A stretch of 64,000 nucleotides of DNA. Source: Tillandsia leiboldiana (taxonomy: Eukaryota; Streptophyta; Magnoliopsida; Poales; Bromeliaceae). The notes under the pieces are model-generated. The model saw nothing but the letters and a program-made list of their open reading frames with translations, searched no databases and had not been told where the DNA came from. The position numbers were made by a program, and so were the translations under genes. Within the stretch, counting starts at the first letter, position 1. The number at the start of each line of letters is the position of its first letter. The DNA lies in the NCBI GenBank assembly GCA_029204045.2, contig CM055073.1, positions 25,260,978-25,324,977 of the forward strand, written 5' to 3'. This document shows, piece after piece, positions 10,189 through 20,480 of this stretch.

Positions 10189-11678
10189 AGGGTCCTTAGT
10201 GTTTTTTTAGCTCTTCTGGATCTTTTTCCACAGAGAGTTCTTCAGAGAAATTTTCCCCCACACAGTGCACTATCCTTTGGAGGACTTTGAGGATTTTTCG
10301 GAGGCACGCATCCCGAGGTTCGCGATTTTACGGCGCGGCGCGACGCTCGTTCTTCGGCGACCCGCTTCGCCCCTTCTCAGTGTTTGGGCTCCCCCGACTC
10401 ACCCCGACTTCCGATTTCGCCGATTTTTGCGCCGTTGGACTCATGACTGGTAGGACTTCAACTCCTGTGTTTTGAGGTTCCTCGTTTTCCATGCTGACCT
10501 TGGAGTTTTCTGAGCACCCATTTGACCCATTTTTTCTTCGCGGATTTTTGGACAGCACCGCGGTGTTCTAGCCGTATCTTTTCGCTCAGACGTCGGATCG
10601 AGGCGATTCAAAAGGCAATTTTCATCTACACTTCGCAAGGAATCTCCTGGATTTTTCCCTGAATTTTTGGAATATTTTCCGAAGGTGAAAGTCTCCTTCC
10701 ACTGTAGTGCTTTGACACAGATTTTCTGGACATTTGGATTCGGGGTGTTTCCCTTGCAGAATTTGTAACTCAGTGTAGAAAAATCGGATTTGAACGTGCA
10801 GGTACTCGTTTCGACGGGTTCGTCGCGAGGATCGCGACAGTATTTATCTTGGATTTTTCCGGGCATTTTTCACAGGTGAAAACAAACAAATAGTGGACTG
10901 TTGTAAAATTGGACAGATTTGGTTGGAATATTATATTAATTTATGTATGTTCCTTTGGGGTATTTTGTACAGAGTTGTGGCGACTATTTTGGACTGAGCG
11001 TGGGATACGCTTTTGGGTCAGGGATTAGCGCTCGAGGTGGGTGATGTTGTAAACCACCTACTTATGATTTGTCACTAGGCCTATTGGAATGCTCTTGATC
11101 ATGTTGTTAGTAGAACTGTGAAATGGACCTAGGATGCTTGTATGAAATCATGGTTTCTTTGTTAATAATTGCTTTGTCAGAAAACTACAAGTTAGTAGGT
11201 TGTGTTTCCATGCTTTAGATATGTAGTATAATTACTTGGAAATCATGCTAAATCCATATCATGTTGAATGTTTAATGAAAGGTTGGGACATGTGGTTAGA
11301 GTACTTAAAATGGTTTCATTAAGAAAAGGACTTTTGCATGCTTGAATGGTCACCTAGATAGGCCACCTTTTTCTGCTACACTATCATGCTGGAATTGACT
11401 TAGGAGAAACCCTGTTTCATTCTTTCTCCAGTCACTTAGACATAGGGGATAGTATGCTCTGATTAGAGCAGGGACTGGGATAGTGTAGTCAGCTTTGGGA
11501 TTTGGGGACAGGCAGGTTTGAGGACAGGGTACTCGCAGCAACTGCGGATTTCGGGCGGTTGACCGGACTGTTATTAGTGCATCAGATTTGGGGATAGGGG
11601 ATCGGGACTTCCTTAGTGGATGGGTTGTTCCCACTTAAGTAGAGTCTTGGTCCAGTCCTACTATATCGGGTTACTTGT

Positions 11679-11836
11679 GACCGTGCCGGTCAGGAGCCGG
11701 TCTGTTGCAGTACTTGAGACCGTGCCGGTCAGGAGCCGGTCTGTTGCAGTACTTATGACCGTGCCGGTCAGGAGCCGGTCTGTTGCCTCTGGGATGGGAC
11801 CGTGTCGGTCAAGAACCGGTCTGCATCCCGCAACTG
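11679..11836 (+). repeat. Tandem repeat, four units of about 39 bp in LTR
   Basis: Units starting GACCGTGCCGGTCAGGAGC at 11679, 11718 and 11757 are almost identical; a diverged fourth starts at 11798. CCGGT occurs twice in each unit. It replaces the 35-bp repeat found at the equivalent place in the LTR at 1-2685. Confidence 0.9.
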
Positions 11837-12550
11837 AGATGTGAGTTAGTGGGCATAGTAGGCAGTACCGGTGTTCACCGGTGTCTAGATTGGGTTACCC
11901 AGGCAGGCATATGTATACTCTGATGTATGCATTTAGCTACTCTTTTAGCTTATTACTTTAGAGGCATCTTAGTGGTAGCTTTTATCAGTTGTTATACATA
12001 TAGCTCACCACCTTGTTTTATTTCTCCGCCTCTTGTAGTCCTAGTGGGCAGGTCTGAGATAGAGGTTGACCCACTAGGGGAGGCTATTATTTTTATAGTA
12101 GTTCTGACCCCCCACTGTTTTCCCTTTTCTTGTCCCCTTTGTTTTGCAGAGTCATCTGCCGGAGTTGCGGGACCCTCTTCCCAGGATCGAGTTAAGAGGA
12201 TCGCTGACTAGATAGCTACTACCCCGAGCTCGAGTTCAGTAGTTTTGTTGTATCCCCTGTACACTCAGACGGTTGTATTTTCTTTTATTTTGGGTCTGGC
12301 TGCGGCCAGCTGGTTGTATTTATTTCGTGAGCTGGGAGAGACACATGTATATATTTGAGAGATTACTGTACTTTTATTTCCAGCATTTGTCTGAGATGTA
12401 CTAGTTTTAGTTTAGCTCTGCTTTGCTGCTCCTGTATTATTTTCATTTATATCTGAGCAGGTTACCAGCGCTTCATGTACACGGGAAATACCGTGTGCAC
12501 GGCGGATCTGTGGACGAGCCCGGGTTCTGGTTTACACCCGGGGCGTGACA

Positions 12551-14478
12551 AGTGGTGGTTGGTGTTGTACCACCACTCAGCCAAGGAGATCCACTTAGAC
12601 CATCTGCCCGGTTGTTGGGAGCACATGCACCTCAGATAGGTTTCCAAACACCTGTTGACCCTCTCGGTCTGGCCGTCCGTTTGGGGGTGGTACGCAGTAC
12701 TCATGTGTAGCTTGACTCCCAGAAGCTTAAATAGGTCCTGCCATACTTGGCTTGTAAACACCTTATCCCTGTCCGACACTATACCCCCGGGCATACCATG
12801 CAACTTGTAAACCGAATTTAGGAAAGCTCTAGCAACTCCCATAGCATTGTAAGGGTGAGTTAATGGAACGAAATGGGCATACTTAGTTAACTTATCCACT
12901 ACCACCATGATCGTGTCTCTATTCTCAGATTTAGGCAAAGATTCAATGAAATCAATGCTTACCAATTGCCAAGCTTGGGTTGGTATCTGAAGAGGTTGCA
13001 ACAGCCCTGCGTAGGGTGTTCCATCCACCTTGTTCTTGATGCACACCTCACAAGACTTGACCCATTTCTCCACATCTGTCTTCATCCCGGGCCAGTAGAA
13101 TAGTTGCTTGATTCTTCGGTATGTGTTGTCTATCCCAGAGTGCCCCCCCAGGGCTGAGGAGTGCATCTGCTCCACCAATGCTGTCCTCAGTTGCCCACTG
13201 TTGCCTACATAGAGCCCCCCCTTATACCTCAGAACTCCCTGTTGGTGTGAATAGCCTTCCTGGGACTCTGATTGTAACAGTGTTGCAGCTCTAAACTCCT
13301 GTGCCTTGGGGTCTCCTTCATAACTTGCTCCCAGTTCCTCAGCCCAAGTGGGAATCACAGTAGCCAAGGCATGGCAGTTGCCTTCATCTGGGCCCCTCCT
13401 GGATAAGGCATCAGCAGCCTGGTTCTCTCTCCCCTTCTTATATTTAATGGTGTACTCTAAGCCCATGAGTTTCAGCATCCCCTTCTGCTGGATGGCTGTA
13501 GTGATCCTTTGCTCCAGTAAGTGTTTCAAGCTTTCGTGATCAGTCCTTATCACAAAGGGTCTGGGGCTTAGATAGTGCTTCCACTTAGCCACGGCCAGTA
13601 GGATAGCTAGGAATTCCTTCTCGTAGGTTGACAAGCTCATGTTCCTCGGGCTAAGGGCCTTACTGATATATGCTAGGGGTCTTCCTTCCTGTGATAGAAC
13701 TGCCCCCATTCCCACCTCACTTGCATCCACTTCTATTGAGAAAGGCTTTCTGAAGTCAGGCATGGCAAGTACAGGGGCAGTAGTCATCAGCACCTTTAGC
13801 TTCTCAAAGGCCTCCTGAGCCTCTTGGATCCATCTGAAACTGTTCTTCTTGAGCAGCTCAGTGAGTGGCTTACTCACAGCTCCATATCCTCTTATGAATT
13901 TTCGATAGTAGCCTGTGAGGCCTAGAAATCCCCTGAGCTCCTTTAGGGTGGTTGGTCTGGGTCACTTGACCATGGCCTCTATTTTCTCTGGGTCAGTGGA
14001 CACTCCTTCAGCAGAAATGATGTGGCCTAGGTATTCTACTTGCTCTTGCCCCAGGAAACACTTGCTCCTTTTGGCCAGTAGTTGGTTATCTTCTAGTGTC
14101 TTCAACACTTTCTCCAAGTGGGTAACATGCTCGGCCAAGCTCTTACTATAAACCAGAATATCGTCAAAAAAGACTAGTACGAACTTCCTGAGATAAGGCT
14201 GGAAGATATCGTTCATGAGGGATTGAAATGTGGCGGGTGCATTGGTTAGGCCAAATGGCATTACCAAGAACTCGTAGTGCCCAGCGTGTCCTGAAAGCAG
14301 TCTTGCTTATATCTTCTCTCTGCATTCTAATTTGATGGTAACCCGACCTCAAGTCGAGTTTAGAAAAGAACTTAGATCCCTCAAGTTCATCTAGTAGATC
14401 ATCGATAATGGGAATAGGATACTTATCCTTGACAGTGGCCTTGTTGAGTTGTCGGTAATCCACGCACATTCTCCAACT
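12551..14478 (-). pseudogene. RT, RNase H and integrase core of chromovirus, disrupted
   Basis: From 14469 the minus strand encodes Ty3 RT (MCVDYRQLNKATVKDKYP, then KFFSKLDLRSGYHQIRM). A frameshift near 14280 leads into MPFGLTNAPATFQ and the catalytic VFFDDILVYSKS. A stop after AMVK near 13962 separates this from RNase H (IEVDASEVGMGAVLSQ, ADALSRRG). Integrase follows, with its zinc-binding region (HSGIDNTYRRIKQLFYWPGM, CEVC) and the DDE triad (SIDFIE, IVSDRDK, HPQTDGQTERVN). The frame is then cut by the solo LTR. Together with 14479-16527 this is a whole pol with at least one nonsense codon at the gag/RT junction, one frameshift, one further nonsense codon and two insertions, so it is inactive. 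Confidence 0.9.
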
Positions 14479-16527
14479 CTAGTCCTTCTTCTTGACTAGT
14501 AGCACTGGGGAGGCATAAGGGCTTGTACTCCTTTGTATGAAATTGGCCTTGATCAGCTCAGCCACTTGCTGCTCTACTTCTCCCTTCTGCTCATGGCTTA
14601 GCCTGTAGGGCCTGATGTTTACTGGTTGAGCTGGTTGTAGAGGTATCTTGTGGTCATGCTCCCTCTCAGGTGGGAGTTCCTTAGGCTCCTGGAAAAGGTG
14701 TGCATACCTCTTCACCACTTCCTGCACCTCTTTTGGCACATGCAGTTCTTTTTCTCCTTTAAAGCTCTTGAGCTGTGCTATAGCACAGCAGTGGCCCATC
14801 ATGCCAGCTCTTACCCACTGTTTAGCTCCAATTGTCCTAAGCTTGGCTCCTTCAGAGATTCCCTCTACAGTGATGACTTTCCCATCTTTAGTGAAGGTAA
14901 CCGAGTTGTTGGTGTAGTCGAAAGTCACTTTCCCATACCTCCTCAGCCAGTCAATGCCCAAAATGATGCTAGACCCATCTAATCTTATCACCCGCAAGTC
15001 AGCTTGATAAGGTTCACCATGCATAACCCATTTGAAGTCTTGGCACTTCAACTTACTCAGTACTTTGTGGCCATTTGCCACAGTTACAATGAGGGGGTTG
15101 GCCACTGTCATACTTGCTTTTAAATCTTTAGCCACTTGGAAGTCGATGAAGCTGTGGGTACTACCCGTGTCGATCAATAGAACCAAGGACTTGCCCCCAA
15201 CTTCACCTTGCACTTTAATGGTCTCTTGTGGGGCTTCTCCACTCAGGGCATGGACTGAATGCCCCACCTCCTCCAGCTCAGGTGGCTCTTCTTCTTCTTC
15301 TTCTTGCAGCAGTCCTTCATCAAACACCTCTTCCACCTCAGACTCTCCACCCATTTGGTTGAGGGTCTTGGTCTGGCACTGGTGTCCTGGGGAGTACCTT
15401 TCCCCACATTTGAAACACAGCCCCGCAGCTCTTCTTTGCTCTATTAGTTGCCTGTTGGCTTGAAGTGGCCCTTCTGTGGCCTTGTAGGGAGGGGCTCTGG
15501 GTAGTGTTCTCTGATTGGGGAACTTGCTGGCTTGTGACCCTGAGGAAGGTCCATTCCATGCTCTGCCAGTGGCCCTGTGTTTCTTCCACATCACAGTGAG
15601 GGCTTGCTCATGTACCTTGGCCTGTTCATACACTTCCTCCAGTGAGGTTGGGTTGGAAAGATCAATGAAGGGAACAAGTTCTTCCTTGAGGCCACTAATG
15701 TAGCTTTGGATAAAGTGCTCCTCACTTAGAGTTGGGTTTAAGTATAGCATCCTTGCTCTTAGATCCTCAAACTTCTCTTGGTAAGTTTCTACATTAGTGG
15801 TCTGCTCCAACTTGTTGAATTCCCTGACTAATTTTTTCATTGATGAACCATCAAATCTCCTACAAACTGCCTCCACTAGCTCATACCATTCCAATTCAGG
15901 TTTACCCATGAGGTATCCTTCCTTCCACCTGTGTGCCTTGCCAGTGAAGTGTAGTGTAGCTACCTCCACCCACTGCTCTTCTGGTATCTGGTATAGTTTA
16001 AAATATTGCTCACTTTTGCTCACCCACTCTCTAGGCTCCTCTCCTCCAAAAGTGGGATAGTCCAGTTTGGGATAGGGCAGGTGATAGGGCTGTCTGGGTA
16101 CTTGCTGGGCAGCAGCATACTCAGTCCTAAGGTGGGGGTTTGCTAGCACTCCCTTCCCTTTATCCTCCCTGAAGGGCACCTTGGTGTTACTACCAGGGAA
16201 TTCAGCTCCCATGGCCCTGTCATCTCTAATGTGGAGTGGTGGTCCAGGACTGGCTTTGGTTGTGTGGGGTTGTGAGCTGAACAACTTCATCAGCTGTTCA
16301 TGTCTCTTGGCAGCTTCGATCTGCTGGGCTTCATGTCTTTGCTGGCCTTCAAGCTGTATCTCCCCCAGCTGTTGTGCTAATGCCCCTAGCTTTTTGTTGT
16401 ATTCTGCCCTAAAGCTTTGCATCTTGTCTTCTATAGAATGGTTACATTCTGTTGCTATTAGTTGCATCTTCTCTTCAATGCTCTTGATATGCTCACTCAT
16501 CTCCTTGAGCCTAGTCCCTTCTGCCAT
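14479..16527 (-). CDS. Chromovirus gag-protease polyprotein, truncated before RT core
   Basis: A 682-codon frame. Residues 1-85 are charged and coiled-coil-like. A retrotransposon gag domain lies at about 150-310, with HLPYPKLDYPTFGGEEP and the W-rich block before HFTGKAHRWKEG. A zinc knuckle CFKCGERYSPGHQC is at 371-384, an acidic stretch at 397-420, and an aspartic protease with active site LIDTGSTHSF at about 451-460. The last residues, YASPVLLVKKKD, start the RT domain, but a TAG at 14479-14481 ends the frame where RT should continue. The start methionine gives a normal gag N-terminus and lies about 370 bases inside the primer site. Short LTRs (388 bp) and the chromodomain tail suggest a Reina-like chromovirus; that lineage call is tentative. 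Confidence 0.88.
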   Translation of the reverse strand: MAEGTRLKEMSEHIKSIEEKMQLIATECNHSIEDKMQSFRAEYNKKLGALAQQLGEIQLEGQQRHEAQQIEAAKRHEQLMKLFSSQPHTTKASPGPPLHIRDDRAMGAEFPGSNTKVPFREDKGKGVLANPHLRTEYAAAQQVPRQPYHLPYPKLDYPTFGGEEPREWVSKSEQYFKLYQIPEEQWVEVATLHFTGKAHRWKEGYLMGKPELEWYELVEAVCRRFDGSSMKKLVREFNKLEQTTNVETYQEKFEDLRARMLYLNPTLSEEHFIQSYISGLKEELVPFIDLSNPTSLEEVYEQAKVHEQALTVMWKKHRATGRAWNGPSSGSQASKFPNQRTLPRAPPYKATEGPLQANRQLIEQRRAAGLCFKCGERYSPGHQCQTKTLNQMGGESEVEEVFDEGLLQEEEEEEPPELEEVGHSVHALSGEAPQETIKVQGEVGGKSLVLLIDTGSTHSFIDFQVAKDLKASMTVANPLIVTVANGHKVLSKLKCQDFKWVMHGEPYQADLRVIRLDGSSIILGIDWLRRYGKVTFDYTNNSVTFTKDGKVITVEGISEGAKLRTIGAKQWVRAGMMGHCCAIAQLKSFKGEKELHVPKEVQEVVKRYAHLFQEPKELPPEREHDHKIPLQPAQPVNIRPYRLSHEQKGEVEQQVAELIKANFIQRSTSPYASPVLLVKKKD

Positions 16528-16894
16528 CTCAATCAGGTATGGGTCTCTTGTATTGAATTGAAAGCGGTAGTTTCTAGTTTTCCCTATAGCTGAGGATGGT
16601 TGCTACTGATGATAGTCTTCTTCTCTTCCCAGGTTCACTGAGGGCAGGTACTATGCTGAGTATAAAAGCTGGAATAATTGGTGGGGATAATACCTCCAAT
16701 GTTAGTGAGCAATGCTGGGAGCGATTGGCTCGAGCCCAGTCTCTGGTTGCTCATCAGTTGATGCTTCTTGCCTCGGTTTGTGGTTGCTTGTTGCCTTGTG
16801 GCTTGTGGTTGTGTTGCTTGTTGCCTCGATTTGTGGTTGATTGTTGCCTCGGTTTATGGTTGATGATATGCGCGCCGATCCCTGGGATCGTGCC

Positions 16895-16906
16895 GCTCTG
16901 ATACCA
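16895..16906 (-). promoter_or_regulatory. Primer binding site of chromovirus
   Basis: Minus strand TGGTATCAGAGC, the initiator-Met tRNA type, three bases inside the LTR edge at 16910. Confidence 0.9.
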
Positions 16907-16909
16907 AAT

Positions 16910-17297
16910 TGTAACACCCGGATGAACCGCAGCCGTCGAGGATGAGATCGCTCTGAGACCGGCTTGGCGGGGAGGATGATGGTTGAGCTTAAGAAGAGAA
17001 ATTGGGTTAGTAGAGGAGGAGTTGAGAGAGTAGAGGAGAGTAATTGGGGAAGAAGGGGGGTGAATTGGGGAAGAAGATAGAGGTGCAGTAGAAGGTTTGA
17101 GAAGAAGATTAATTCAATATTTCATTCATAATCCTCTCTTTTACATGATGCTATTTATATCGACTTAGCTGTGGACTCCTATGTAATTATAACCTATTAC
17201 AAGACTACTTAGCATTATGTTTTATTTACTCCTGGGCTCCTGTTGGGCCTAATGTAACTCTTGCTATTGGGCCTGAGCCGGGCCTTGGTTAACTACA
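16910..17297 (-). repeat. 5' LTR of chromovirus (388 bp)
   Basis: On the minus strand it runs from TGTAGTTAACC at 17297 to GGGTGTTACA at 16910. A TATA box (minus-strand TATAAATA) lies at 17152-17159. The partner 3' LTR would lie beyond the left end of the window because a larger element has been inserted at 8724/8725, so the target duplication cannot be checked. The right flank is GTGTT. Confidence 0.8.
17152..17159 (-). promoter_or_regulatory. LTR TATA box
   Basis: Minus-strand TATAAATA in the middle of the short LTR. Confidence 0.6.
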
Positions 17298-17927
17298 GTG
17301 TTGCCCTATTCCTACGTTGGTTGCCTCCCGGGTCGCGCCCGTTGCTCTCCCTCGCCCGCTCCGAAAGGAAGTCTCCAGAGATGCATCCGTCCCATCTCAC
17401 CTACCTCCCCCTGACGCTCTGACTCCCCATTACTGCCCTGGTTCCCTCTTCTCTCCTCCATCTACACCGGCTATTACCCATTTCTCTCTTATTCTCCAGA
17501 GCTCTCTCTCTCAAGGAGCTCCCCTCACCATTGAAGCTACACTACACTAACTGCTACCCTCCTCTTCCGTGTGTTACAGAGTCTTACTTTCATGTGTGGG
17601 TTTTTCTCAGTAGCTTACAAACTGCTATGCCAAATAATGTCCGAGCCTCACTTTCTTTAAAATTATATAATGTTCTCTCCTTTTTTTTTTGCACTACATG
17701 TTTTTCGCGTTTTCCATTTTTCTTATTTATTATAATGATGAAAGTCTTCATTAGTTTAATTTGGTCTATGTAAATTTCATGTTATGCACACTACCTGTGA
17801 AAGCCTATTTAAACTATTTTCCTAGCTTTTTTCTAATTTACTATATTGATGAAAGTCTTTCTTACTTTTATGCCTCCATTGGCTTAATTTGGTCTACATT
17901 AAGAGGTCCTTTGTTAGCAAAAGAAGT

Positions 17928-17989
17928 TCTTTGTTAGCAAAAGAGGTCTTTCTTTTTCACACTCATAGGACCTCTTTTGCTAACAAAGT
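17928..17989. repeat. Inverted repeat with 20-bp arms
   Basis: CTTTGTTAGCAAAAGAGGTC is followed, after about 18 bases, by its exact complement GACCTCTTTTGCTAACAAAG. A third partial copy (CTTTGTTAGCAAAAG) lies just upstream at about 17910. It could form a strong hairpin. It may be the remnant of a small fold-back element; no target duplication was found. Confidence 0.75.
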
Positions 17990-18204
17990 ACCTCTTTGCT
18001 CTTGAGTTGAGCTCCAACCTTGGGTTCTCTCAATTCTATTAGAAGAGAACATATATATAATGACCTCTAACCTTGGGTTCCCTCAATTCTGTTAGAAGAG
18101 AACATATATATAAACAGCATGTATTCTTTAAAAATTCCAAGTTCTGTTACATGTGCTGTGGAAAATAATAAGCTAAGCCTTTGTTCCCCTCCTTGTTTTA
18201 CATG

Positions 18205-18620
18205 AATTACGAAATAGGCTTTATAGACTTGAATAAAGTAGGCATGTAATTTATTTCATTTACTAATTATTGAAACTGTTGTGCTGTTGCTTGGTTCAAT
18301 TTGCTGCATCTTATCTTTTGGTGCTATCTCATCTTAACATTGATCTATTGCTTAATACTTAGTGTTGTTTACAATTTATTTCGAAATAAACTTGACAGAC
18401 TTGAGTAAAGTAGACATGTAATTTATTAGTTTACTAATTATTGAAGCTGTTGCTCTCTTGCTTAGTTCGATTTACTGCATCTTATCTTTTGGTGCTACCT
18501 TTTCTCAACATTGCCCTATTACTTAATACTTAGTGTTGTTTACGATTTATTTTCTTTACTAATTATTGAAGGTGTCCTGTTATTGCTTGGTTCAATTTAC
18601 TGCATCTCATCTTTTGTTCT
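18205..18620. repeat. Imperfect tandem repeat, about 170-bp unit, 2.4 copies
   Basis: Each unit contains AAGTAGACATGTAATTTATT or a near match, TTTACTAATTATTGAA, GCTTGGTTCAATTTACTGC, ATCTTATCTTTTGGTGCTA and CTTAATACTTAGTGTTGTTT. Units begin at about 18205 and 18380, with a partial third from about 18549. Confidence 0.8.
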
Positions 18621-19027
18621 TGCATTGCTAATGCCTCAAGCATGTGTTCCCCTTAACTTTTCCTTCTCCTGATGCTGGTTTGGTATTCGAAAATCTAGAA
18701 TAGTTTGGTTCATAACGGGGTATGTGAACATGTATATAGGCATCATTCTTTTTCAACATTACATATTGTTCAATGTTGTAATATTAGAGAGTTTGGTTGC
18801 ACTCCTTAATTGAAAGAATCGTAACTGTCCCTGGAACAGTAAGACTCAGGCACTGTGGCAATAATGAGGTGTTTTGGGATTTTAATTTGACTTGGAGTTG
18901 TTTGCACCTTCTTGAACTGTAATTGGAAGATTAGACTCTTTTATTGCAAATGACTATCTTTATATTATTTCCTAATTTTTTTCTGAATGATTGGCTTACG
19001 CTCCCTCACATCTACTTTTAAATGTAG

Positions 19028-19099
19028 GAATTTGAGTAGGAATGATCTTAGTGAGCCGGTGCCTGCTGAATTTGGAAACCTAAGAAGTGTTCAAGTTAT
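19028..19099 (+). pseudogene. Orphan 72-bp LRR exon of an ERECTA-family receptor kinase
   Basis: A 72-base segment bounded by TGTAG before and GTAAG after encodes NLSRNDLSEPVPAEFGNLRS plus VQV. This matches the LRR style of the ERECTA/ERL receptor kinases (NLSRN, then PAEFGNLRS), whose LRR region is encoded by many 72-bp exons, one repeat per exon. Both splice-site dinucleotides are intact. I found no neighbouring exon of the same gene. A shorter, poorer echo of the same sequence (GCTGAATTTTGGAACCTACG) lies at about 19113. I therefore call it a gene fragment, perhaps captured by a transposon or left by deletion. Recognition of the family is from memory of its motifs. Confidence 0.7.
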
Positions 19100-19755
19100 G
19101 TAAGCTTCCTATTGCTGAATTTTGGAACCTACGAAATGTTCTGCATTTTTTGTTACTTCATCTCCTAGATTTGGCAACTCACATGGTTGTTATCCAGCGA
19201 TCTATCATACAACAACCTATTTTTAAGCTTGATTTTTGCTTTTCCTTTCTCTACTATTCTATAAATTTAATTTCTATTTTCCATTCTTTTTCTATATGTT
19301 ATTTATTTTATTTAGGAAAAAAACCTTCCTGTTACCGTTTAATTTACCATCTAATTTTTAACTACAGTTTCACACAACCATCTGTCAAGTTAGACGAAGT
19401 TTCGCAAACCAAGAGACATCGTCCTAGATAATATTTACTATAGATTCTCCTTTTATTTAAATAACTTTCCTTTTTATTCATATATAAAACTACTAATATT
19501 AACTTATTTTGTATGTAGTTTTAAAGATGCTGATGAAGACTCTGGAGGCCAGCAATGAAGAATTATATTATATATAATTTATAATATGAGATGCCAGTAG
19601 TATATATTTGTCAAAAAGCTTGATTAATTATATGAATAAATATTTATATTAGCGACGTAGCACGGATTCGTCACTAATTATATATCAAACGAGAGTTTTT
19701 TTTTAAAGAGCCACAAAAAGAGATACAAAGAGTTATGTTGCCATTTAATATTTAA
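19100..19755. other. AT-rich intergenic DNA
   Basis: No gene supported. A 114-codon plus-strand frame here begins inside the LRR exon echo and is rich in F, L and S; it has no recognisable domain and is probably chance. Confidence 0.5.
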
Positions 19756-19814
19756 GAAAAATGCTATGTGTACACCCCATCCATCTCTTTCGGGGTGTAT
19801 ATATAGCATTGCCC
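19756..19814. mobile_element. 59-bp MITE with 9-bp target duplication (Mutator-like)
   Basis: GAAAAATGCTATGTGTACACC at one end pairs with GGTGTATATATAGCATTGCCC at the other. It is flanked by AATATTTAA at 19747-19755 and 19815-19823, a perfect 9-bp duplication, the length expected for Mutator-type insertion. A longer relative with the same ends lies at 24983. At 59 bp it is close to nothing but its two terminal repeats. Confidence 0.85.
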
Positions 19815-19854
19815 AATATTTAAATCAATAGAAGCTTGTCATATGCTAATAAAA

Positions 19855-20480
19855 AAATTAGATAGACTCAAAAATATTTATTAAAAATAATTTTTTTTCG
19901 TACAATAAATTATTTAAATATTTTATATTATATATATTATATATAATATTATATTTTATATTATTAATTATTAAATATTTTATTAATTATTTTATATTTT
20001 GTACAGTATATTAAGCATTACTATGCACTATACACTAGGCTTAACAAATGATTTTTCTTATTCCCTAAAATTAGGAGCTTTCCACATCTACCTTGGGTAA
20101 TCGTAAAGACTCTAAAATATAAATTTAAAATAAATTTTTATACTATAATAAATTATTTAAATATTTTATATTATATATATTATATTATATTATATTTTAC
20201 GATACTAATTATTAAATATTTTTTAAATTTTCTTATATTTTATATGATGTATAGAGCATTAGTACGCTCTAGGGCTCCAGAAAATATTTCTCCTTTCCCT
20301 TGAAATTGGGAGTTTGCCATGTGTCCCCATATTTTGGGTGCACCTATTGCACAATAAATCGATTCTAAAATGGTCAATAAAAATAAAATTTTATTATACA
20401 ATAAATTAAAATTTTAATATTAAAATATTAGTTATCTAATACAAGTTGTGGTGTATGAAGTATTAATATACATCATGTGC
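19855..20480. repeat. AT-rich tandem repeat, unit about 245 bp, 2.5 copies
   Basis: Three segments starting near 19865, 20105 and 20357 share the order GACTC(T)AAAATA, AATAAATTATTTAAATATTTTATATTATATATATTA (broken by changes), an ATTAAATATTT block, then a GTATA-AGCATTA block and a CCCT-AAATTGGGAG block. The third copy is partial and more diverged. No coding potential. Confidence 0.7.

Larger units (their letters stand above)
9344..12550 (+). mobile_element. Solo LTR, Del-like family (3207 bp), with 5-bp TSD
   Basis: Begins TGTAGTGTTCTG and ends GGGGCGTGACA. It is flanked by AGTGG at 9339-9343 and 12551-12555, a perfect 5-bp target duplication. Removing it rejoins the integrase frame across a shared histidine pair. 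No internal region is present, so it arose by LTR-LTR recombination. It is most like the LTR at 48866: from the enhancer region to the leader I see long near-identical stretches. It carries ERSE units, a TATA box at 10182 and a 39-bp tandem repeat near 11680. Confidence 0.93.
17298..19027. other. Intergenic DNA with local duplications, no gene seen
   Basis: AT-rich, no convincing reading frame. It contains several imperfect duplications: ATGATGAAAGTCTT followed by TAATTTGGTCTA occurs at about 17735 and 17845; a 50-bp block ending AGAAGAGAACATATATATAA occurs at about 18012 and 18062; and a block with TTTACTAATTATTGAA recurs three times (next entry but one). It could be intron or flank of the gene that supplied the LRR exon at 19028. 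Confidence 0.6.
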
